Shown here: piece after piece, positions 50,601 through 61,364 of the stretch
How the letters are laid out: every line of letters starts with the position of its first letter
Position numbering within the stretch: the first letter of the stretch is position 1
Assembly: GCA_963966185.1 (NCBI GenBank)
Contig: CAWZYM010000407.1
Location: forward strand, 366,001-430,000
Direction: 5' to 3'
DNA length: 64,000 bases
Source: Rhabditoides inermis
Taxonomy: Eukaryota; Nematoda; Chromadorea; Rhabditida; Rhabditidae
Translations under genes and position numbers: made by a program
The notes under the pieces: generated by a model
Database searches by the model: none
Seen by the model: the letters and a program-made list of their open reading frames with translations, nothing else
What the model was told of the DNA's origin: nothing

Positions 50601-53600
50601 CCTAACTTCTTCCTAACTTCTTTCTAACTTCTTCCTAACTTCTTCCTAACTTCTTCCTAACTTCTTCCTAACTTCTTCCTAACTTCTTCCTAACTTCTTC
50701 CTAACTTCTTCCTAATTTCTTCCTAATTTCTTCCTAACTTCTTCCTAACTTCCTATTGATGTGCTATTATTTCTAACTTCTTCCTAACTTCTTTCTAACT
50801 TCTTCCTAACTTCTTCCTAACTTCTTCCTAACTTCTTCCTAACTTCTTCCTAATTTCCTATTGATGTACTATTGTTTCTAACTTCTTCCTGACTTCTTCC
50901 TAACTTCTTCCTAACTTCTTCCTAACTTCTTCCTAATTTCTTCCTGACTTCTTCCTAACTTCCTATTGATGTGCTATTGTTTCTAACTTCTTCCTGACTT
51001 CTTCCTAACTTCTTCCTAACTTCTTCCTAACTTCTTCCTAACTTCTTCCCAACTTCTTCCTAACTTCTTCCTAACTTTTTCTTAACGTCTTCCTAACTTC
51101 TTCCTAACTTCTTCCTAACTTCTTTCTAACTTCTTCCTAACTTCTTCCTAACTTCTTCCTAACTTCTTCCTAACTTCCTATTGATGTACTATTGTTTCTA
51201 ACTTCTTCCTAACTTCTTCCTAACTTCTTCCTAACTTCTTCCTAACTTCTTCCTAACTTCCTATTGATGTACTATTGTTTCTAACTTCTTCCTGACTTCT
51301 TCCGAACTTCTTCCTAACTTCTTCCTAACTTCTTCCTAACTTCTTCCTAACTTCTTCCTAATTTCTTCCTGACTTCTTCCTAACTTCCCATTGATGTGCT
51401 ATTGTTTCTAACTTCTTCCTGACTTCTTCCTAACTTCTTCCTAACTTCTTCCTAACTTCTTCCTAACTTCTTCCTAACTTCTTTCTAACTTCTTCCTAAT
51501 TTCTTCCTGACTTCTTCCTAACTTCCTATTGATGTGCTATTGTTTCTAACTTCTTCCTGACTTCTTCCTAACTTCTTCCTAACTTCTTCCTAACTTCTTC
51601 CTAACTTCTTCCTAACTTCTTCCTAACTTCTTCCTAACTTCTTCCTAACTTCTTCCTAACTTCTTCCTAACTTCTTCCTATTTTCTTCCTAACTTCTTCC
51701 TAACTTCCTATTGATGTGCTATTATTTCTAAGTTCTTCCTAACTTCTTTCTAACTTCTTCCTAACTTCTTCCTAACTTCTTCCTAACTTCCTATTGATGT
51801 ACTATTGTTTCTAACTTCTTCCTAACTTCTTCCTAACTTCTTCCTAACTTCTTCCTAACTTCTTCCTAACTTCTTCCTAACTTCCTATTGATGTACTATT
51901 GTTTCTAACTTCTTCCTGACTTCTTCCGAACTTCTTCCTAACTTCTTCCTAACTTCTTCCTAACTTCTTCCTAACTTCTTCCTAACTCCTTCCTAATTTC
52001 TTCCTGACTTCTTCCTAACTTCCTATTGATGTGCTATTGTTTCTAACTTCTTCCTGACTTCTTCCGAACTTCTTCCTAACTTCTTCCTAACTTCTTCCTA
52101 ACTTCTTCCTAACTTCTTCCTAACTTCTTCCTAACTCCTTCCTAATTTCTTCCTGACTTCTTCCTAACTTCCTATTGATGTGCTATTATTTCTAACTTCT
52201 TCCTAACTTCTTCCTAACTTCTTTCTAACTTCTTCCTAATTTCTTCCTGACTTCTTCCTAACTTCCTATTGATGTGCTATTGTCTCTAACTTCTTCCTGA
52301 CTTCTTCCTAACTTCTTCCTAACTTCTTCCTAACTTCTTCCTAACTTCTTCCTAACTTCTTCCTAACTTCTTCCTAACTTCTTCCTAACTTCTTCCTAAC
52401 TTCTTCCTAACTTCTTCCTATTTTCTTCCTAACTTCTTCCTAACTTCCTATTGATGTGCTATTATTTCTAAGTTCTTCCTAACTTCTTTCTAACTTCTTC
52501 CTAACTTCTTCCTAACTTCTTCCTAACTTCCTATTGATGTACTATTGTTTCTAACTTCTTCCTAACTTCTTCCTAACTTCTTCCTAACTTCTTCCTAACT
52601 TCTTCCTAACTTCCTATTGATGTACTATTGTTTCTAACTTCTTCCTGACTTCTTCCGAACTTCTTCCTAACTTCTTCCTAACTTCTTCCTAACTTCTTCC
52701 TAACTTCTTCCTAACTTCTTCCTAACTCCTTCCTAATTTCTTCCTGACTTCTTCCTAACTTCCTATTGATGTGCTATTGTTTCTAACTTCTTCCTGACTT
52801 CTTCCGAACTTCTTCCTAACTTCTTCCTAACTTCTTCCTAACTTCTTCCTAACTTCTTCCTAACTTCTTCCTAACTCCTTCCTAATTTCTTCCTGACTTC
52901 TTCCTAACTTCCTATTGATGTGCTATTATTTCTAACTTCTTCCTAACTTCTTTCTAACTTCTTCCTAACTTCTTCCTAACTTCTTCCTAATTTCCTATTG
53001 ATGTACTATTGTTTCTAACTTCTTCCTGACTTCTTCCTAACTTCTTCCTAACTTCTTCCTAACTTCTTCCTAACTTCCTGTTGATGTACTATTGTTTCTA
53101 ACTTCTTCCTGACTTCTTCCTAACTTCTTCCTAACTTCTTCCTAACTTCTTCCTAACTTCTTCCTAACTTCTTCCCAACTTCTTCCTAACTTCTTCCTAA
53201 CTTTTTCTTAACGTCTTCCTAACTTCTTCCTAACTTCTTCCTAACTTCTTTCTAACTTCTTCCTAACTTCTTCCTAACTTCTTCCTAACTTCTTCCTAAC
53301 TTCCTATTGATGTACTATTGTTTCTAACTTCTTCCTAACTTCTTCCTAACTTCTTCCTAACTTCTTCCTAACTTCTTCCTAACTTCCTATTGATGTACTA
53401 TTGTTTCTAACTTCTTCCTGACTTCTTCCGAACTTCTTCCTAACTTCTTCCTAACTTCTTCCTAACTTCTTCCTAACTTCTTCCTAATTTCTTCCTGACT
53501 TCTTCCTAACTTCCCATTGATGTGCTATTGTTTCTAACTTCTTCCTGACTTCTTCCTAACTTATTCCTAACTTCTTCCTAACTTCTTCCTAACTTCTTCC

Positions 53601-54660
53601 TAACTTCTTTCTAACTTCTTCCTAATTTCTTCCTGACTTCTTCCTAACTTCCTATTGATGTGCTATTGTTTCTAACTTCTTCCTGACTTCTTCCTAACTT
53701 CTTCCTAACTTCTTCCTAACTTCTTCCTAACTTCTTCCTAACTTCTTCCTAACTTCTTCCTAACTTCTTCCTAACTTCTTCCTAACTTCTTCCTAACTTC
53801 TTCCTAATTTCTTCCTAACTTCTTCCTAACTTCTTCCTAACTTCTTCCTAACTTCTTCCTAACTTCTTCCTATTTTCTTCCTAACTTCTTCCTAACTTCC
53901 TATTGATGTGCTATTATTTCTAAATTCTTCCTAACTTCTTTCTAACTTCTTCCTAACTTCTTCCTAACTTCTTCCTAACTTCCTATTGATGTACTATTGT
54001 TTCTAACTTCTTCCTAACTTCTTCCTAACTTCTTCCTAACTTCTTCCTAACTTCCTATTGATGTACTATTGTTTCTAACTTCTTCCTGACTTCTTCCGAA
54101 CTTCTTCCTAACTTCTTCCTAACTTCTTCCTAACTTCTTCCTAACTTCTTCCTAACTCCTTCCTAATTTCTTCCTGACTTCTTCCTAACTTTCTATTGAT
54201 GTGCTATTGTTTCTAACTTCTTCCTGACTTCTTCCTGACTTCTTCCTAACTTCTTCCTAACTTCTTCCTAACTTCTTCCTAACTTCTTCCTAACTTCTTC
54301 CTAACTTCTTCCTAACTTCTTCCTAACTTCTTCCTAACTTCTTCCTAACTTCTTCCTAACTTCTTCCTAACTTCTTCCTAATTTCTTCCTAACTTCTTCC
54401 TAACTTCCTATTGATGTGCTATTATTTCTAACTTCTTCCTAACTTCTTTCTAACTTCTTCCTAACTTCTTCCTAACTTCTTCCTAACTTCTTCCTAACTT
54501 CTTCCTAATTTCCTATTGATGTACTATTGTTTCTAACTTCTTCCTGACTTCTTCCTAACTTCTTCCTAACTTCTTCCTAACTTCTTCCTAATTTCTTCCT
54601 GACTTCTTCCTAACTTCCTATTGATGTGCTATTGTTTCTAACTTCTTCCTGACTTCTTCC
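47652..54660. repeat. Satellite B super-HOR, copy 2
   Basis: Homologous markers are at 49568, 51075, 53201 (CTTTTTCTTAACG), 49927 and 53560 (CTTATTCC), 52281 (TGTCTC), 54187 (AACTTTCT) and 54590. All lie 9254 bp after copy 1. The same markers recur again at +7177 in copy 3. Confidence 0.85.
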
Positions 54661-57600
54661 TAACTTCTTCCTAACTTCTTCCTAACTTCTTCCTAACTTC
54701 TTCCCAACTTCTTCCTAACTTCTTCCTAACTTTTTCTTAACGTCTTCCTAACTTCTTCCTAACTTCTTCCTAACTTCTTTCTAACTTCTTCCTAACTTCT
54801 TCCTAACTTCTTCCTAACTTCTTCCTAACTTCCTATTGATGTACTATTGTTTCTAACTTCTTCCTAACTTCTTCCTAACTTCTTCCTAACTTCTTCCTAA
54901 CTTCTTCCTAACTTCCTATTGATGTACTATTGTTTCTAACTTCTTCCTGACTTCTTCCGAACTTCTTCCTAACTTCTTCCTAACTTCTTCCTAACTTCTT
55001 CCTAACTTCTTCCTAATTTCTTCCTGACTTCTTCCTAACTTCCCATTGATGTGCTATTGTTTCTAACTTCTTCCTGACTTCTTCCTAACTTCTTCCTAAC
55101 TTCTTCCTAACTTCTTCCTAACTTCTTCCTAACTTCTTTCTAACTTCTTCCTAATTTCTTCCTGACTTCTTCCTAACTTCCTATTGATGTGCTATTGTTT
55201 CTAACTTCTTCCTGACTTCTTCCTAACTTCTTCCTAACTTCTTCCTAACTTCTTCCTAACTTCTTCCTAACTTCTTCCTAACTTCTTCCTAACTTCTTCC
55301 TAACTTCTTCCTAACTTCTTCCTAACTTCTTCCTATTTTCTTCCTAACTTCTTCCTAACTTCCTATTGATGTGCTATTATTTCTAAGTTCTTCCTAACTT
55401 CTTTCTAACTTCTTCCTAACTTCTTCCTAACTTCTTCCTAACTTCTTCCTAACTTCTTCCTAACTTCCTATTGATGTACTATTGTTTCTAACTTCTTCCT
55501 GACTTCTTCCGAACTTCTTCCTAACTTCTTCCTAACTTCTTCCTAACTTCTTCCTAACTTCTTCCTAACTCCTTCCTAATTTCTTCCTGACTTCTTCCTA
55601 ACTTCCTATTGATGTGCTATTGTTTCTAACTTCTTCCTGACTTCTTCCGAACTTCTTCCTAACTTCTTCCTAACTTCTTCCTAACTTCTTCCTAACTTCT
55701 TCCTAACTCCTTCCTAATTTCTTCCTGACTTCTTCCTAACTTTCTATTGATGTGCTATTGTTTCTAACTTCTTCCTGACTTCTTCCTGACTTCTTCCTAA
55801 CTTCTTCCTAACTTCTTCCTAACTTCTTCCTAATTTCTTCCTGACTTCTTCCTAACTTCCTATTGATGTACTATTGTTTCTAACTTCTTCCTGACTTCTT
55901 CCGAACTTCTTCCTAACTTCTTCCTAACTTCTTCCTAACTTCTTCCTAACTTCTTCCTAATTTCTTCCTGACTTCTTCCTAACTTCCCATTGATGTGCTA
56001 TTGTTTCTAACTTCTTCCTGACTTCTTCCTAACTTCTTCCTAACTTCTTCCTAACTTCTTCCTAACTTCTTCCTAACTTCTTTCTAACTTCTTCCTAATT
56101 TCTTCCTGACTTCTTCCTAACTTCTTCCTAACTTCTTCCTAACTTCTTCCTAACTTCTTCCTAATTTCTTCCTGACTTCTTCCTAACTTCCTATTGATGT
56201 GCTATTGTTTCTAACTTCTTCCTGACTTCTTCCTAACTTCTTCCTAACTTCTTCCTAACTTCTTCCTAACTTCTTCCTAACTTCTTTCTAACTTCTTCCT
56301 AATTTCTTCCTGACTTCTTCCTAACTTCCTATTGATGTGCTATTGTTTCTAACTTCTTCCTGACTTCTTCCTAACTTCTTCCTAACTTCTTCCTAACTTC
56401 TTCCTAACTTCTTCCTAACTTCTTCCTAACTTCTTCCTAACTTCTTCCTAACTTCTTCCTAACTTCTTCCTAATTTCTTCCTAACTTCTTCCTAACTCCT
56501 TTCTAACTTCTTCCTAACTTCTTCCTAACTTCTTCCTAACTTCCTATTGATGTACTATTGTTTCTAACTTCTTCCTAACTTCTTCCTAACTTCTTCCTAA
56601 CTTCTTCCTAACTTCCTATTGATGTACTATTGTTTCTAACTTCTTCCTGACTTCTTCCGAACTTCTTCCTAACTTCTTCCTAACTTCTTCCTAACTTCTT
56701 CCTAACTTCTTCCTAATTTCTTCCTGACTTCTTCCTAACTTCCTATTGATGTGCTATTGTTTCTAACTTCTTCCTTACTTCTTCCTAACTTCTTCCTAAC
56801 TTCTTCCTAACTTCTTCCTAACTTCTTCCTAACTTCTTTCTAACTTCTTCCTAATTTCTTCCTGACTTCTTCCTAACTTCCTATTGATGTGCTTTCTAAC
56901 TTCTTCCTGACTTCTTCCTAACTTCTTCCTAACTTCTTCCTAACTTCTTCCTAACTTCTTCCTAACTTCTTTCTAACTTCTTCCTAACTTCTTCCTAACT
57001 TCTTCCTAACTTCTTCCTAACTTCTTCCTAACTTCTTCCTAACTTCTTCCTAACTTCTTCCTAACTTCTTCCTAATTTCTTCCTAACTTCTTCCTAACTT
57101 CCTATTGATGTGCTATTATTTCTAACTTCTTCCTAACTTCTTTCTAACTTCTTCCTAACTTCTTCCTAACTTCTTCCTAACTTCTTCCTAACTTCTTCCT
57201 AATTTCCTATTGATGTACTATTGTTTCTAACTTCTTCCTGACTTCTTCCTAACTTCTTCCTAACTTCTTCCTAACTTCTTCCTAACTTCCTGTTGATGTA
57301 CTATTGTTTCTAACTTCTTCCTGACTTCTTCCTAACTTCTTCCTAACTTCTTCCTAACTTCTTCCTAACTTCTTCCCAACTTCTTCCTAACTTCTTCCTA
57401 ACTTTTTCTTAACGTCTTCCTAACTTCTTCCTAACTTCTTCCTAACTTCTTTCTAACTTCTTCCTAACTTCTTCCTAACTTCTTCCTAACTTCTTCCTAA
57501 CTTCCTATTGATGTACTATTGTTTCTAACTTCTTCCTAACTTCTTCCTAACTTCTTCCTAACTTCTTCCTAACTTCTTCCTAACTTCCTATTGATGTACT

Positions 57601-59457
57601 ATTGTTTCTAACTTCTTCCTGACTTCTTCCGAACTTCTTCCTAACTTCTTCCTAACTTCTTCCTAACTTCTTCCTAACTTCTTCCTAATTTCTTCCTGAC
57701 TTCTTCCTAACTTCCCATTGATGTGCTATTGTTTCTAACTTCTTCCTGACTTCTTCCTAACTTCTTCCTAACTTCTTCCTAACTTCTTCCTAACTTCTTC
57801 CTAACTTCTTTCTAACTTCTTCCTAATTTCTTCCTGACTTCTTCCTAACTTCCTATGGATGTGCTATTGTTTCTAACTTCTTCCTGACTTCTTCCTAACT
57901 TCTTCCTAACTTCTTCCTAACTTCTTCCTAACTTCTTCCTAACTTCTTCCTAACTTCTTCCTAACTTCTTCCTAACTTCTTCCTAACTTCTTCCTAACTT
58001 CTTCCTAACTTCTTCCTATTTTCTTCCTAACTTCTTCCTAACTTCCTATTGATGTGCTATTATTTCTAAGTTCTTCCTAACTTCTTCCTAACTTCTTCCT
58101 AACTTCCTATTGATGTACTATTGTTTCTAACTTCTTCCTAACTTCTTCCTAACTTCTTCCTAACTTCTTCCTAACTTCTTCCTAACTTCCTATTGATGTA
58201 CTATTGTTTCTAACTTCTTCCTGACTTCTTCCGAACTTCTTCCTAACTTCTTCCTAACTTCTTCCTAACTTCTTCATAACTTCTTCCTAACTCCTTCCTA
58301 ATTTCTTCCTGACTTCTTCCTAACTTCCTATTGATGTGCTATTGTTTCTAACTTCTTCCTGACTTCTTCCTAACTTCTTCCTAACTTCTTCCTAACTTCT
58401 TCCTAACTTCTTCCCAACTTCTTCCTAACTTCTTCCTAACTTTTTCTTAACGTCTTCCTAACTTCTTCCTAACTTCTTCCTAACTTCTTCCTAACTTCTT
58501 TCTAACTTCTTCCTAACTTCTTCCTAACTTCTTCCTAACTTCCTATTGATGTACTATTGTTTCTAACTTCTTCCTAACTTCTTCCTAACTTCTTCCTAAC
58601 TTCTTCCTAACTTCTTCCTAACTTCTTCCTAACTTCCTATTGATGTACTATTGTTTCTAACTTCTTCCTGACTTCTTCCGAACTTCTTCCTAACTTCTTC
58701 CTAACTTCTTCCTAACTTCTTCCTAACTTCTTCCTAACTCCTTCCTAATTTCTTCCTGACTTCTTCCTAACTTCCTATTGATGTGCTATTGTTTCTAACT
58801 TCTTCCTGACTTCTTCCTAACTTCTTCCTAACTTCTTCCTAACTTCTTCCTAACTTCTTCCCAACTTCTTCCTAACTTCTTCCTAACTTTTTCTTAACGT
58901 CTTCCTAACTTCTTCCTAACTTCTTCCTAACTTCTTCCTAACTTCTTTCTAACTTCTTCCTAACTTCTTCCTAACTTCTTCCTAACTTCCTATTGATGTA
59001 CTATTGTTTCTAACTTCTTCCTAACTTCTTCCTAACTTCTTCCTAACTTCCTATTGATGTACTATTGTTTCTAACTTCTTCCTGACTTCTTCCGAACTTC
59101 TTCCTAACTTCTTCCTAACTTCTTCCTAACTTCTTCCTAACTTCTTCCTAACTCCTTCCTAATTTCTTCCTGACTTCTTCCTAACTTCCTATTGATGTGC
59201 TATTGTTTCTAACTTCTTCCTGACTTCTTCCGAACTTCTTCCTAACTTCTTCCTAACTTCTTCCTAACTTCTTCCTAACTTCTTCCTAACTTCTTCCTAA
59301 CTTCTTCCTAACTCCTTCCTAATTTCTTCCTGACTTCTTCCTAACTTCCTATTGATGTGCTATTATTTCTAACTTCTTCCTAACTTCTTCCTAACTTCTT
59401 TCTAACTTCTTCCTAATTTCTTCCTGACTTCTTCCTAACTTCCTATTGATGTGCTAT

Positions 59458-61364
59458 TGTCTCTAACTTCTTCCTGACTTCTTCCTAACTTCTTCCTAAC
59501 TTCTTCCTAACTTCTTCCTAACTTCTTCCTAACTTCTTCCTAACTTCTTCCTAACTTCTTCCTAACTTCTTCCTAACTTCTTCCTAACTTCTTCCTATTT
59601 TCTTCCTAACTTCTTCCTAACTTCCTATTGATGTGCTATTATTTCTAAGTTCTTCCTAACTTCTTTCTAACTTCTTCCTAACTTCTTCCTAACTTCTTCC
59701 TAACTTCCTATTGATGTACTATTGTTTCTAACTTCTTCCTAACTTCTTCCTAACTTCTTCCTAACTTCTTCCTAACTTCTTCCTAACTTCCTATTGATGT
59801 ACTATTGTTTCTAACTTCTTCCTGACTTCTTCCGAACTTCTTCCTAACTTCTTCCTAACTTCTTCCTAACTTCTTCCTAACTTCTTCCTAACTTCTTCCT
59901 AACTCCTTCCTAATTTCTTCCTGACTTCTTCCTAACTTCCTATTGATGTGCTATTGTTTCTAACTTCTTCCTGACTTCTTCCGAACTTCTTCCTAACTTC
60001 TTCCTAACTTCTTCCTAACTTCTTCCTAACTTCTTCCTAACTTCTTCCTAACTCCTTCCTAATTTCTTCCTGACTTCTTCCTAACTTCCTATTGATGTGC
60101 TATTATTTCTAACTTCTTCCTAACTTCTTTCTAACTTCTTCCTAACTTCTTCCTAACTTCTTCCTAATTTCCTATTGATGTACTATTGTTTCTAACTTCT
60201 TCCTGACTTCTTCCTAACTTCTTCCTAACTTCTTCCTAACTTCTTCCTAACTTCCTGTTGATGTACTATTGTTTCTAACTTCTTCCTGACTTCTTCCTAA
60301 CTTCTTCCTAACTTCTTCCTAACTTCTTCCTAACTTCTTCCTAACTTCTTCCCAACTTCTTCCTAACTTCTTCCTAACTTTTTCTTAACGTCTTCCTAAC
60401 TTCTTCCTAACTTCTTCCTAACTTCTTTCTAACTTCTTCCTAACTTCTTCCTAACTTCTTCCTTACTTCTTCCTAACTTCCTATTGATGTACTATTGTTT
60501 CTAACTTCTTCCTAACTTCTTCCTAACTTCTTCCTAACTTCTTCCTAACTTCTTCCTAACTTCCTATTGATGTACTATTGTTTCTAACTTCTTCCTGACT
60601 TCTTCCGAACTTCTTCCTAACTTCTTCCTAACTTCTTCCTAACTTCTTCCTAACTTCTTCCTAATTTCTTCCTGACTTCTTCCTAACTTCCCATTGATGT
60701 GCTATTGTTTCTAACTTCTTCCTGACTTCTTCCTAACTTATTCCTAACTTCTTCCTAACTTCTTCCTAACTTCTTCCTAACTTCTTTCTAACTTCTTCCT
60801 AATTTCTTCCTGACTTCTTCCTAACTTCCTATTGATGTGCTATTGTTTCTAACTTCTTCCTGACTTCTTCCTAACTTCTTCCTAACTTCTTCCTAACTTC
60901 TTCCTAACTTCTTCCTAACTTCTTCCTAACTTCTTCCTAACTTCTTCCTAACTTCTTCCTAACTTCTTCCTAACTTCTTCCTAATTTCTTCCTAACTTCT
61001 TCCTAACTTCTTCCTAACTTCTTCCTAACTTCTTCCTAACTTCTTCCTATTTTCTTCCTAACTTCTTCCTAACTTCCTATTGATGTGCTATTATTTCTAA
61101 ATTCTTCCTAACTTCTTTCTAACTTCTTCCTAACTTCTTCCTAACTTCTTCCTAACTTCCTATTGATGTACTATTGTTTCTAACTTCTTCCTAACTTCTT
61201 CCTAACTTCTTCCTAACTTCTTCCTAACTTCCTATTGATGTACTATTGTTTCTAACTTCTTCCTGACTTCTTCCGAACTTCTTCCTAACTTCTTCCTAAC
61301 TTCTTCCTAACTTCTTCCTAACTTCTTCCTAACTCCTTCCTAATTTCTTCCTGACTTCTTCCTA
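59458..61364. repeat. Satellite B super-HOR, copy 3 (minimum extent)
   Basis: TGTCTC at 59458, CTTTTTCTTAACG at 60378, CTTATTCC at 60737, CTAAATTC at 61097 and the AACTTTCT variant at 61364 lie exactly 7177 bp after their copy-2 counterparts. The next marker (61918) is at +7188, i.e. one extra 11-mer. Confidence 0.8.
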
